Part shown: piece by piece, positions 8,972 to 17,879 of the stretch
Layout: every line of letters starts with the position of its first letter
Numbering within the stretch: position 1 is the stretch's first letter
Assembly: GCF_025860405.1 (NCBI RefSeq)
Contig: NZ_CP063785.1
Location: 4,154,001 to 4,218,000, forward strand
Reading direction: 5' to 3'
Length of the DNA: 64,000 nucleotides
DNA from: Tolypothrix sp. PCC 7712
GTDB taxonomy: Bacteria > Cyanobacteriota > Cyanobacteriia > Cyanobacteriales > Nostocaceae
Program-made: the position numbers and the translations under genes
Notes under the pieces: model-generated
Told to the model about the DNA's origin: nothing
The model's database searches: none
Seen by the model: the letters and a program-made list of their open reading frames with translations, nothing else

Positions 8972-9925
8972 CTACTCGGCAGGATTTGCTTCCAACCAGC
9001 TAAGTAAATCCTCTAGTCCTGTAAAATCTAACAAAGCCTCGCCAAGTGCTTCTAATTGCCCTAGAGAAAGCGATTGAATGCGTTCTTGAATTTCCGGAGG
9101 TAACTCTCCCACCCGTTTTTTTACTTGCCGTAGCACTAGACTTTGTGCTTGTTCCTGTTGTCCCCGTTCGTAGCCAATACGTTCACCAGTTGTTACATAG
9201 CTCATAGTTCGCTCCTGTTCAAACTGCTTAAATTCTTCCCAAAACTCCGCTTCCAATGCTTTTGGTAAAATCATAACCCAATCAATAAATTGGTAGAGGT
9301 TACGAATATCTTTTTCTTGCAGTCCTTGTTCGTATAATCGACGGATTAAGCTAAATTTCCAAGTTTTGCGATCGCCTGGTTTTTTACTTGTCTGCTGCGT
9401 TTTTAAATGTGCCATCACAACCGTTGCAAATGGGTTATCGCTCTTCTCTAACTCTGCCCAACGGTTTTGATAATCGAGAAGTTTGACGGTGCCAAATTCA
9501 AAATTTAGCCTGGTATTGGGATAATTATAATTGTATTGATTTGGTCGCCAATTTGGTTCAGCATCGCACAGAATCGCCAAGCTAATTGCTGGTTTGCCAA
9601 ATTTGTCAAATATTCGCAGATTATAAGAAAACATCCTTTGGGCAAAGTTCTCTTCCGGTCTGGCTTGAATTTCAACATGAATTAATAGCCAAATTTCTTC
9701 TCCTTGAATTTGCCAAACTTTGACCAATTTATCTGCGTATCTTCTGCCTTGTTCAGCATCACGCGCTATTTGCTGAAACTCTTTATCTAAAAATTCATGA
9801 GGACGTTCCCAGTCAATTAGTATGGCGGTTTCTGGGAAGAAAAAATGCATGGCTTGGGGAAAGTACGCTTCTAATATTTCTTTCCACGGTGAATCATTAT
9901 CGGCTCTTTCTAATTCCTCAGTCAT
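8972..9925 (-). CDS. Rpn-family PD-(D/E)XK nuclease / putative transposase-like protein with DUF4351 tail
   Basis: A 317-residue protein. The N-terminal part has the PD-(D/E)XK-like core expected of the Rpn/PDDEXK group: an acidic region (AILIDWERPHEFLD) and the strand LLIHVEIQ, which fits the E-x-Q/K motif. The C-terminus (from about residue 255: RGQQEQAQSLVLRQVKKRVG, then LEALGEALLDF) matches the DUF4351 helical tail that is common in cyanobacterial copies. Relatives promote RecA-independent recombination in E. coli or are found as multicopy families in cyanobacteria. The role here is inferred only from family. The ATG at 9925 is the only sensible start. Confidence 0.8.
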   Translation of the reverse strand: MTEELERADNDSPWKEILEAYFPQAMHFFFPETAILIDWERPHEFLDKEFQQIARDAEQGRRYADKLVKVWQIQGEEIWLLIHVEIQARPEENFAQRMFSYNLRIFDKFGKPAISLAILCDAEPNWRPNQYNYNYPNTRLNFEFGTVKLLDYQNRWAELEKSDNPFATVVMAHLKTQQTSKKPGDRKTWKFSLIRRLYEQGLQEKDIRNLYQFIDWVMILPKALEAEFWEEFKQFEQERTMSYVTTGERIGYERGQQEQAQSLVLRQVKKRVGELPPEIQERIQSLSLGQLEALGEALLDFTGLEDLLSWLEANPAE

Positions 9926-10149
9926 GGGGATTTTTAATTTTGCTTTTCTTCGACGGATATATTAAAGAATACTCTAGTGTCGATTATTGCCATACTAAAG
10001 ATGATTTACTTACACAAATCCGCGGCGATCGCACTATGAGGATGATGCTGCTCCTAAGTTGTGTGATATATTCTCAATCAGCAAGCGAATTCTAATAGCC
10101 CCAGACTACCAAACTTCACTCGTGGTACTACGAGATTTATTTATAGGTG

Positions 10150-10275
10150 CTATTAATTTTGAATTTTGCGAAAAGTTGCGTGCGGGGGTTCCCCCCGTTG
10201 AGGAGGCGGTGCGTTGGGCGGGTTTCCCGACTTGTAGCAACTGCCGTCAAACTTTTCAAGACGAATTTTGAATTC
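10150..10275. repeat. GC-rich dispersed repeat
   Basis: A GC-rich module with runs such as GCGGGGGTTCCCCCCGTTGA, flanked by GAATTTTGCGAAAAGTTGCG and ACTTTTCAAGACGAATTTTG. A shorter inverted copy of the outer parts occurs at about 36170-36235. No gene is supported in 9926-10288. Confidence 0.7.
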
Positions 10276-10279
10276 GGAG
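10276..10279 (+). promoter_or_regulatory. Ribosome binding site that decides the yjbQ start
   Basis: GGAG lies nine bases before the GTG at 10289, and the family's conserved N-terminus begins there. The in-frame TTG at 10268 has no comparable site. Confidence 0.65.
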
Positions 10280-10288
10280 CAAAGCGAC

Positions 10289-10702
10289 GTGACTCATTAC
10301 CAAAAGCTACTTAGAGTTTCCACTACTGGCAAGTCTTTTCAAAATATCACCGCAAAAATTGAAGCGATTGTTGCTGAGTCGGGGGTGGAAACTGGCCTGT
10401 GTACTCTATTTTTACGCCACACTTCCGCTAGTTTAGTGATTCAAGAAAATGCTGACCCTGATGTGCTGGTGGATTTGGCTAACTTTATGGCGAAACTTGT
10501 ACCAGAATCAGGCAAGTACATTCATGATGCAGAAGGGCCTGATGATATGCCGGCGCATATCCGTTCTGCTTTGACTCATACCTCAGAACATATCCCCATT
10601 AATCGCGGCCATTTGGTGTTGGGGACTTGGCAAGGTATTTATGTTTGGGAACATCGTCAGCGCAGTCATGTTAGAGAATTAGTAGTCCACATCTCTGGAT
10701 AG
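10289..10702 (+). CDS. YjbQ / UPF0047 family protein (secondary thiamine-phosphate synthase-like)
   Basis: A 137-residue protein that spans the whole YjbQ family. It has THYQKLLRVSTTGKSF at the N-terminus, HTSASLVIQENADPDVLVDL in the middle, and HIPINRGHLVLGTWQGIY followed by VWEHR near the end. The conserved His residues belong to the family's putative active site. Members can complement thiamine-phosphate synthase mutants weakly; the true role is unsettled. The GTG at 10289 is preferred over an upstream TTG because of the GGAG site. It stops 24 bp before the left end of the putative composite transposon, so it is probably an old chromosomal gene at the insertion boundary. Confidence 0.85.
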   Translation: MTHYQKLLRVSTTGKSFQNITAKIEAIVAESGVETGLCTLFLRHTSASLVIQENADPDVLVDLANFMAKLVPESGKYIHDAEGPDDMPAHIRSALTHTSEHIPINRGHLVLGTWQGIYVWEHRQRSHVRELVVHISG

Positions 10703-10726
10703 GGACTTTCAACTAAAGAAATATAC

Positions 10727-10789
10727 TATAGGACTAGCCCTTTCAAGGTGTGTTATTTTGCAGCTTTTTCTGGGTTAGAATTTTAGCAG
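10727..10789 (-). repeat. Solo IS end (left inverted copy)
   Basis: This 63-bp stretch is the exact reverse complement of 17833-17895, the terminal part of the IS whose transposase fragment ends at 17879. No other part of the IS is recognisable here. It sits between the yjbQ stop and the RTX-like gene stop. Confidence 0.9.
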
Positions 10790-10844
10790 AAAGTCTACAC
10801 TTAACAGCAAGGTCAGTGTAGGCAGTGTGTTATATAAACTTTAA

Positions 10845-13800
10845 TTAAGCCCAAGTTGATTGAATGGTGTTATTCAGCCCCACCGCAGTTAATGTTCCTG
10901 CATCAAACTGACTCCAAGCATTAACCAATCCCTGGACTTGAGATTGCTGTAAACTGGCTCCACTATTACCAATTTGGAAGGTATCGATTCGTTGACTGAC
11001 TCCACCAGTAAACCAATCTTGAATAATAATACTGGAAGATTGACCAACAATACTTACTTGCAAATCGGATGTCCCTGATTGCTGGAAGCGAATTTTTTCT
11101 TTCTTAGTTTGACCACTAAAGAGTAAGACATCTTGAGAAGTGTCATCACCCAGGTTACTAATAAAAGCAGTTTGTAGCTTGTTGACAGCCCCTACAGAAT
11201 TGAGGAGATCGTCGCCGCCAACAACATAGGTATCATTGCCTTGAGAACCTTTGAAATTGTTCTGATGACCTAAGAGAATCAAGCGATCGCTACCATTTCC
11301 ACCATCAAAGGTGTTATTACTTCCTCCACCAATAATAAAGTCACTACCGTCGCTGCCATTAATACCACCACTCACACCAACACTGAAAATAACGTCATTT
11401 CCTAATCCGGCATTGATGATGTTAGTGATACCACCAGCTAAGATGATATCATTGCCGTCACTGGCATTGATGATATTACTTTCACCACCAGCCAAGATAG
11501 TATCATTACCGCTACCGCCATAGATGATATTACTGTAACCACCAGCTAAGACGACATCATTACCTTCTCCACCGCGAATGATATTACTGTAACCACCAGT
11601 CAATATCGTATCATTGCCTGATCCAGCTTCAATGACATTACTCGCACCGACACTCAAGACAAAATCATCACCACCATCTGCATAGATGACATTGCTGTAA
11701 CCACCAGCGAAGACAGTATCATTGCCTTCAGCAGCCCAAATAATGTTAGCTTTGCCGATACTGACGATAGTATCATCCCCTGTTCCACCATAGATGCCAT
11801 TAATTTCACCACCTGCTACAATCCAGTCATTTCCATCACCTCCCTCAACTTTTTTATTGTTCTTACCAAAACCGATAATAATATCATCTCCTTCACCACC
11901 ATCAAAGGAATTCGACTCACCCCCTGCGAAGAGAATATCTTGACCTGCATCACCTTTAAGTGAGTTCTTTTTACCTAAACCAACAAGAATGTCACTATCA
12001 TCTCCTCCCTCAACTTTATTTTCTTCCCCTGCGGTAACTATAGTGTCTAATCCCATACCCCCATAAACACGATTCGTTTTACCCGCAGCAAAAACAAGGT
12101 CGTTACCATCTCCAGCCAGAATGATATTCCTTTGACCTGCTCCTAAGACCAAATCATTGCCACTTCCAGCCAACAGACCATTATTTACCCCTGCACTAAC
12201 CAAAATGTCATCACCTAAACCTGCATTGACTAGGTTTAACTTTCCAGCAGTAAAGAGAATATCTCCGTTATTGTTGAAAAAGTCAAAATTATATCGAGAT
12301 GCGTTGAGTGAAAATCCATCAAAATTGGGAACAGATACAGTCGGTAGAGAAAAACTAGGTACAGTCGGTAGACTAAAACTGGGAAGATAGAATTTAGGTA
12401 AACTAGGTAAAGAAAAGTCAGGTAAATCTATATCTGGTAAAGATGGTAAAGATAAGCTTGGGATGGAAAAAGTCGGTAAGGCTAACTTTGGCAAATTAGG
12501 TAACGAAAGTGTTGGCAGACTGACATTGGGAAGCTCAATCCCTGGTAAATCAGGTAAGGAAATTTTCGGGAAGGATAAATTAGGTAGAGAAATCGCCGGT
12601 AAAGAAATATTCGGTAAGGATAGATTGGGAATAGAAATATTCGGCAAAGATAGATTGGGTAAAGAATAATTGGGTAAGCCTAAATCGGGTAATGAAAAAG
12701 TAGGAAGGGAAAGGTCTGGTATCGAAAAATCAACATTAAATAAGTCAAAATCAACATCAAAGGTTAAATCAGGGATAGCTACATTAACATCAGGCACCTT
12801 GATGGCTGGCACATCGAACTTCAAAATCGCATTAAAGTTGAGATCGGGAATTATTGTCTTCAATTCGGGTAAACTAATTCCACTCAAGTCCGGCAAATCG
12901 ATATCAAACAGGTCATCACCAAAGGTAAAGTTATATAATCCTCCAGTAATGACAATATCTTGACCTTTGCCAGCAACAACGGCATTGTACTGCCCAAGAG
13001 CGACCATGACATCATTTCCTGTCGCCAGTAAAGTTGCATCTACATTACCTACATTTTTGGCATCTACTCTGGAATTAAGTTGATCTGTCTTGGCATCTTT
13101 GCCAGCATTTTTCGTTTCACTGGAACCAAAGCCATTTAACCCTATTCCCAACGAGTCTCCAAAAGCAATATTACCCATTCCCGCAGCGATCATGACATCG
13201 TTATTGCCACCACCAATCATGGCATTGACTTTACCGACAGCCACCATCACATCTTTACTGTCACCCCAGGAAGTCAAAATGTTATATAAAGCACCACTAA
13301 CCATCGTGGAACGACCATTGCCAACTTTAGTGACGACACTACCGATACCAAGGGAAACCATTGTGTCATTACCGTTACCAACCTTGGTGAGAGCGTTATA
13401 AGCTCCAGCAGCGACCATTGTGGTGTTCCCGTTACCAACTTTGGTAAGAACGTTCAGTCCACCAACAGCAGCCATTATGTCAATACCATCACCAGTTTTG
13501 AGAAAAACGTTACCACCGCCAAGACCGTAAATTTCATTATCACCACCGGAGTCATAGACAGCATTAGCTAAACCGCCAGTCATGACTTTATCCTTGCCAG
13601 AGCCAGAGATAATAACATTAGCTCCACCAACAGCTTCGATATAGTCACTACCCGAACCCGTCTGAATTACATTGGCTAAACCACCAGCAATGACTTTATT
13701 ATTTCCAGAACCGGCATTGATGATATTTGCTCCACCGAAAGCTATGATTTCATCATTTCCCGCATATTGCTTCTGTACTGATACATATACAGGCACTTTT

Positions 13801-15401
13801 TCTGTGATAGTTCCAAATGGAGTGGAAATAGATACATCTTTCCATCCCACCAATTGCTGTTCCGAATAAGTCTCCGCAGAACTACCCGTAATATTATTAG
13901 CGCCGCCATCTGCTTCAATGTAATTGTAGTTACTCTTACCACCTATTTTAATTTTGTTATACCCACCGTAGGCTTTAACGGTATTATCACCTTCTCCAGC
14001 ATCTATATTGTTGTATCCTCCCAAAGCTTGTACATTGTCATCGCCAGAACCAGCTAGAATTTTGTTATAACCACCATCGGTTTTAACAATATCATTACCT
14101 TCTCCAGCATCTATATTGTTGTATCCTCCCAAAGCTTGTACATTGTCATGACCAGAACCAGCTAGAATTTTGTTATAACCCCCGATGGCTTTGATCTGAT
14201 CATTTCCCGCATATTGCTTCTCTACTAATCCAACTATCGGCACTTTTTCTGTGATAGTTCCAAATGAAGTGGAGATAGATACATCTTTCCATCCCACCAC
14301 CTCCTGTTCCCAATAAGTCTCCTCAGAGTTAGAACCCGTAATATTATTAGCGCCGCCATCTGCTTCAATGTAATTGTAGTTACTCTTACCACCTGTTTTA
14401 ATTTTGTTGTAACCACCGTAGGCTTTAACGGTATTATCACCTTCTCCAGCATCTATATCGTTATAACCACCCCAAGCTTGTACATAGTCATTATCTTGTT
14501 CTGCTACAACCTTGTTATAGCCACCATAAACATAAATACGGTCATCACCAGCCCCACCGTGAGCTTCGTTTTTACCACCGTATAGTCTAATTGTATCGTT
14601 GCCATTATCACCATAGGCTGTGTTCTCACCACCCAAGGCTTCTACATTGTCATCACCAGAACCAGATTTGACTACATTCTTACCACCGTAGGCATCAACT
14701 GTATCATTACCGTCTCCAAGGTCTACATCGTTATAACCACCCCAAGCTTGTACATAGTCATTATCTTGTTCTGCTACAACCTTGTTATAGCCACCATACA
14801 CATAAATACGGTCATCACCAGTCCAGCCGTGAACCTCGTTTTTGCCACCGTATAGTTTAATTGTATCGTCGCCATCATCACCATAGGCTACGTTTTTACC
14901 ACCCCAGGCTTCTACATAGTCATCACCAGAACCAGCTATGATTTTGTTGAAAGCAGCGTAGGTTTTGATGGTGTCATTACCCGAACCACCATCAATATAG
15001 TTATAAGCTCCCCAAGCTTCTATAGAGTCATTACCCGAACCCCCATAAAGCTTACTTACGCCAGAATTAGATTTGATAGTGTCATTACCCGAACCACCGT
15101 CTAGTTTGACGTAAAGTGCATAGGCTTTGAGGGTGTCATCTCCTCCATTCCCATAGGCTTCACCAACAACATCGATTTCAATACTATCGTTACCATCACC
15201 ACCTTTTTTAATAACCAAATCTTTGATAGCTTTAACACCAGCATTAAACAAGTCTTCTGAGGTATCTGCAATATATTTTCCAGCATCAACTCCAGCATCG
15301 ACAGCCTTGTTATATAAATCTTCTCCACCATCTACAGCATCGTTATACAAGTCTTCTCCGGTCTTCAGAACCTCATCTACGCCACTTATAACTTGTCCCA
15401 C
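10845..15401 (-). CDS. Large RTX-like calcium-binding-repeat protein with a central SLPxx pentad region
   Basis: A 1518-residue protein without an N-terminal signal peptide. Residues 1-65 form amphipathic helices with a repeated pattern (EDLYN-AVD-G). Two long tracts of glycine/aspartate repeats follow. In them a canonical RTX nonamer (GSGNDTIKT type) alternates with a degenerate nonamer (xGGYNxIxx), giving an 18-residue period. Within the first tract a larger block containing WKDVSIST-FGTITEKVP is duplicated. About residues 890-1030 are instead an SLPNL/SLPNI five-residue repeat. The C-terminal ~100 residues (DVLLFSGQ, SDLQVSIVGQSSSIIIQDWF, DTFQIGNSG) match the haemolysin-type calcium-binding-related tail, which suggests type I secretion. 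The acyltransferase gene lies 68 bp upstream on the same strand. No classical hydrophobic pore-forming domain is visible. No transporter genes (hlyB/hlyD-like) are in the window. Confidence 0.8.
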   Translation of the reverse strand: MGQVISGVDEVLKTGEDLYNDAVDGGEDLYNKAVDAGVDAGKYIADTSEDLFNAGVKAIKDLVIKKGGDGNDSIEIDVVGEAYGNGGDDTLKAYALYVKLDGGSGNDTIKSNSGVSKLYGGSGNDSIEAWGAYNYIDGGSGNDTIKTYAAFNKIIAGSGDDYVEAWGGKNVAYGDDGDDTIKLYGGKNEVHGWTGDDRIYVYGGYNKVVAEQDNDYVQAWGGYNDVDLGDGNDTVDAYGGKNVVKSGSGDDNVEALGGENTAYGDNGNDTIRLYGGKNEAHGGAGDDRIYVYGGYNKVVAEQDNDYVQAWGGYNDIDAGEGDNTVKAYGGYNKIKTGGKSNYNYIEADGGANNITGSNSEETYWEQEVVGWKDVSISTSFGTITEKVPIVGLVEKQYAGNDQIKAIGGYNKILAGSGHDNVQALGGYNNIDAGEGNDIVKTDGGYNKILAGSGDDNVQALGGYNNIDAGEGDNTVKAYGGYNKIKIGGKSNYNYIEADGGANNITGSSAETYSEQQLVGWKDVSISTPFGTITEKVPVYVSVQKQYAGNDEIIAFGGANIINAGSGNNKVIAGGLANVIQTGSGSDYIEAVGGANVIISGSGKDKVMTGGLANAVYDSGGDNEIYGLGGGNVFLKTGDGIDIMAAVGGLNVLTKVGNGNTTMVAAGAYNALTKVGNGNDTMVSLGIGSVVTKVGNGRSTMVSGALYNILTSWGDSKDVMVAVGKVNAMIGGGNNDVMIAAGMGNIAFGDSLGIGLNGFGSSETKNAGKDAKTDQLNSRVDAKNVGNVDATLLATGNDVMVALGQYNAVVAGKGQDIVITGGLYNFTFGDDLFDIDLPDLSGISLPELKTIIPDLNFNAILKFDVPAIKVPDVNVAIPDLTFDVDFDLFNVDFSIPDLSLPTFSLPDLGLPNYSLPNLSLPNISIPNLSLPNISLPAISLPNLSFPKISLPDLPGIELPNVSLPTLSLPNLPKLALPTFSIPSLSLPSLPDIDLPDFSLPSLPKFYLPSFSLPTVPSFSLPTVSVPNFDGFSLNASRYNFDFFNNNGDILFTAGKLNLVNAGLGDDILVSAGVNNGLLAGSGNDLVLGAGQRNIILAGDGNDLVFAAGKTNRVYGGMGLDTIVTAGEENKVEGGDDSDILVGLGKKNSLKGDAGQDILFAGGESNSFDGGEGDDIIIGFGKNNKKVEGGDGNDWIVAGGEINGIYGGTGDDTIVSIGKANIIWAAEGNDTVFAGGYSNVIYADGGDDFVLSVGASNVIEAGSGNDTILTGGYSNIIRGGEGNDVVLAGGYSNIIYGGSGNDTILAGGESNIINASDGNDIILAGGITNIINAGLGNDVIFSVGVSGGINGSDGSDFIIGGGSNNTFDGGNGSDRLILLGHQNNFKGSQGNDTYVVGGDDLLNSVGAVNKLQTAFISNLGDDTSQDVLLFSGQTKKEKIRFQQSGTSDLQVSIVGQSSSIIIQDWFTGGVSQRIDTFQIGNSGASLQQSQVQGLVNAWSQFDAGTLTAVGLNNTIQSTWA

Positions 15402-15469
15402 AATAAACCTCCAAAAAAATTACTATTATTTACAAGTGAAATTAAGCTAAATGCTTGATTTGAAATGAC

Positions 15470-15961
15470 TTATGCTGTCCATCTGTAGATGGATTTTAGA
15501 GTTCCGTCAGGATTTATTTTGAGAGATTTGGCTGGTGTTCCTTTGGGGAAAATATTGTTACGTAAATCTTTGATAATTAGACGAGCATGACCGAAGGGAG
15601 CAATAAATTCAGGGAACCATAAATTGTTTCCACCCTGCCATTCATCAAGTTGCAAAACATATTTTCCTTTGAGAAATTTTTCCTCAACTTCATCAGTTAG
15701 CCATGCCCAGTTAACAAAGCCGATGGGATTTCCGTCAATTTCGTAGTAGCGAAATTGATTATGAATTAAGCTAGGGACAAATCGCTCGGAAATACTGGCA
15801 ATTTTATATTTCCTATGCAGTGGAGAAGAAATCATTAAATGGGTGATTGAGCCAATCAGTTTTAAAGGTTGCTGAGTAGAAAATGAGTTTCTTACGTTAC
15901 CCTCTTTGATGCTTTCGGAAAAACTGCTATTTATTGTTGGTGATTCTGATATTAAAACCAT
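15470..15961 (-). CDS. RTX toxin-activating lysine acyltransferase (HlyC family)
   Basis: A 163-residue protein that follows HlyC along its length: GSITHLMISSPLHRKY (HlyC catalytic His23 corresponds to His49), FVNWAWLTDEVEEKFL, and WFPEFIAPFGHARLIIKDLR. HlyC-type enzymes use acyl-ACP to acylate internal lysines of the partner protoxin in the cytoplasm. The second catalytic residue, Asp92 in HlyC, aligns with Glu118 here. The spacing from the His is the same (69 residues), so the change is conservative, but activity should not be assumed. The gene precedes the RTX-like gene, in the order of hlyC-hlyA, and the two probably form an operon. No clear Shine-Dalgarno precedes the ATG at 15961. It has an N-terminal extension of about 26 residues relative to HlyC. 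Confidence 0.85.
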   Translation of the reverse strand: MVLISESPTINSSFSESIKEGNVRNSFSTQQPLKLIGSITHLMISSPLHRKYKIASISERFVPSLIHNQFRYYEIDGNPIGFVNWAWLTDEVEEKFLKGKYVLQLDEWQGGNNLWFPEFIAPFGHARLIIKDLRNNIFPKGTPAKSLKINPDGTLKSIYRWTA

Positions 15962-16240
15962 TGTTTTTACAAGATTTAGTTGTTTGATTTCAGCTATTAA
16001 GTATTAATTAATGTCTGCACAAGGAAGTATGATTGCGATCGCCCGGAACGCAACTATAGAAATCTGGGTAAGGGAGTGAATGTGTTTATTTACTCATTCA
16101 AGATAAGTTACTTCTTTAGGGTTGTGCTATCCGATTTGCGAATGATTTGTTGCGTAAAATGTCTAGTCTCCCTAATTTTCACGATGCGTAGGAGGTGAAA
16201 TATAGGCTACAAAAGTCTTGCGGAGTTTTGGGAGGTTTTT
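15962..16240. promoter_or_regulatory. Divergent promoter region between acyltransferase and AraC genes
   Basis: This 279-bp spacer must hold the promoters of both the acyltransferase-RTX unit (leftward) and the AraC gene (rightward). A HIP1 site lies near 16035. Near 16130-16165, TTGCGAATG and TTGTTGCGTAAAATG recur with the same TTGCG core, a candidate AraC-type half-site pair. No promoter hexamers are convincing. Confidence 0.35.
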
Positions 16241-17209
16241 ATGGTCTGGGATCTGAATTTGGAGATAAACGATCCTGAGCAATATGTTAAGTTGCTACCA
16301 ACTATCAGTAAGCATATACCCAATGCCAAAGATTATAAGATTTTGTGGCGGCTGGCCCAGTTAGAAAACTTTGACCTGCTCAACATTGTTTGGCAAGCTG
16401 GAAGTAGTTATACACAGGGATATAATCTCCCTGGTAAAATCGTTTTTACTTTTTTTGAAGGTGAGCATCTCTTTAAAGTAGGCTCAGAAGAATTACTGAT
16501 TAATAATCAACATTTGTGTATCGCACAGCAGGGTTTAGAACATATACGCCTCAAGCATGTATCTTCTTACAGTGCTTTATCAATTTATATAGATGAATTT
16601 CGCTATTTCAGTGAACTTAGTAAATATCTGGATAGACAAATTGATAATCCTAAATTGGTGCAAGTTTTTGACCGCACCAGTGATTATGGTCGTTCGTTGT
16701 ACCAAATGGTGTTGACTCTCTGGAATTTAATTGATACAAACGGACATCCCATCGCTGTGAAAAATTTGGAATTGGCGATTTTTTCTAGTTTAGTGCAAGG
16801 GCCATTTTACAAGGGTTCGGAGCGTGAGAGCGATCGCATACTTGTTCCAGAAAAAACCGCCAAAGTATCTGAAATTTCCATTGCTCGTGTACGAGAAGCC
16901 GCAGACTACATCCGAGCAAATCTGAAAAAAAATCTGACTATCGGTGAGATTGCATCTGCAATACAATGCAGTAGTCGTTCTTTACAAGTAGCCTTTGCTC
17001 GTCATTACGGTTTTTCCCCCAATGAATACTTACGTAATTGCAGACTGGAAGCTGCTCATGTCGAGTTACTCTCAGGAGAAAAAACAATTACGTCTGTGGC
17101 GCTAGAATATGGCTTTTCTAACACTGGTCGTTTTGCTAAATATTTTCAGCAATACTTTGGTAAACACCCTTCCGTGATTTTACGTAATGTAGCAAAGTGC
17201 ATGACCTGA
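16241..17209 (+). CDS. AraC-family transcriptional regulator
   Basis: A 322-residue protein. The C-terminal ~100 residues are the double helix-turn-helix DNA-binding domain of AraC proteins (VREAADYIRANLKKNLTIGE; LQVAFARHYGFSPNEYLR; TSVALEYGFSNTGRFAKYFQ). The N-terminal ~200 residues resemble the cupin-like sensor region of cyanobacterial AraC proteins. A strong ribosome site (GGGAGG) lies five bases before the ATG at 16241. It is divergent from the acyltransferase/RTX genes and lies inside the same IS-bounded segment, so it is the obvious candidate regulator of that pair; this is inference from position. Confidence 0.88.
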   Translation: MVWDLNLEINDPEQYVKLLPTISKHIPNAKDYKILWRLAQLENFDLLNIVWQAGSSYTQGYNLPGKIVFTFFEGEHLFKVGSEELLINNQHLCIAQQGLEHIRLKHVSSYSALSIYIDEFRYFSELSKYLDRQIDNPKLVQVFDRTSDYGRSLYQMVLTLWNLIDTNGHPIAVKNLELAIFSSLVQGPFYKGSERESDRILVPEKTAKVSEISIARVREAADYIRANLKKNLTIGEIASAIQCSSRSLQVAFARHYGFSPNEYLRNCRLEAAHVELLSGEKTITSVALEYGFSNTGRFAKYFQQYFGKHPSVILRNVAKCMT

Positions 17210-17243
17210 TGTGATATCCTGCACAACCACTCTATTTTCTTTT

Positions 17244-17387
17244 TTAACTGCCTAAATCTAGCTGTAGTTCTAACACATTATTACCATCTGTAGATTGAGC
17301 CGCAGGTTGTAAAAAAATAGGGCTATCCGGAAGTGCGATCGCTCGATTAAAACGCAGTCCATCAGCAGGCGCTTTCTTTGTTGGAGT
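17244..17387 (-). pseudogene. Orphan C-terminal gene fragment cut by the IS
   Basis: On the minus strand an open frame enters from the IS junction and runs to a TAA at 17244-17246. It encodes a plausible protein tail (APADGLRFNRAIALPDSPIF, then ending LELQLDLGS). It has no start codon of its own and stops being continuous where the transposase sequence begins. I read it as the 3' remnant of a gene whose upstream part was replaced by the IS. I do not recognise the family. Confidence 0.45.
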
Positions 17388-17879
17388 GCAATTTTGATCG
17401 CCCAAATGTACCGCAAACGTTGGAAACTCGAAACCTTATTCCAAGTTCTCACAGAAAATCTCTGCTGCGAGATTAATACACTAGGCTATCCAAAAGTGGC
17501 TTTGTTTACCTTCTGTATTGCTTTAGTCGCCTATAACGTGCTGTCTACCGTTCAGGCAGCCCTCAGAAGTGTTCATGGAACTGACAAGATAGAAGCCGAA
17601 GTTTCCAGCTACTATTTAGCCGATGAAATCAAGGGTACTTACAGAGGAATGATGATTGCGATTCCCCCTGATGAGTGGTCTGTTTTTCAGAACATAACCT
17701 TCACAGAATTATCACAAACTCTCAAATATCTGGCAGGTCTTGTCAAACTGAGAACTTTCCGCCGTCATCCGCGAGGTCTAAAGAAAGCTCGACCAAAACG
17801 AACTTACCTCAAGAACAAGCCCCATGTCTCAACTGCTAAAATTCTAACCCAGAAAAAGCTGCAAAATAACACACCTTGA
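17388..17879 (+). pseudogene. IS4-type transposase, C-terminal fragment
   Basis: About 160 codons with the C-terminal signature of IS4-family DDE transposases: YRKRWKLETLFQVLTE, which fits the Y-x2-R-x3-E part of the YREK motif, followed by INTLGYPKVALFTFCIALVAYNVL. The catalytic aspartates and the left IS end are missing, because the upstream sequence belongs to another gene fragment. The frame ends at 17879, and the IS terminus follows within about 15 bases. It is non-functional for transposition by itself. Confidence 0.85.

Noticed and set aside
9889..10271. Two overlapping rightward frames before yjbQ
   Set aside because: They run through dispersed repeats, have no ribosome site and show no recognisable domain.
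12157..12963. Several rightward open frames across the RTX-like gene
   Set aside because: They are antisense shadows of the low-complexity SLPxx and RTX codons; their predicted products are repetitive Gly/Lys/Leu strings without family features.
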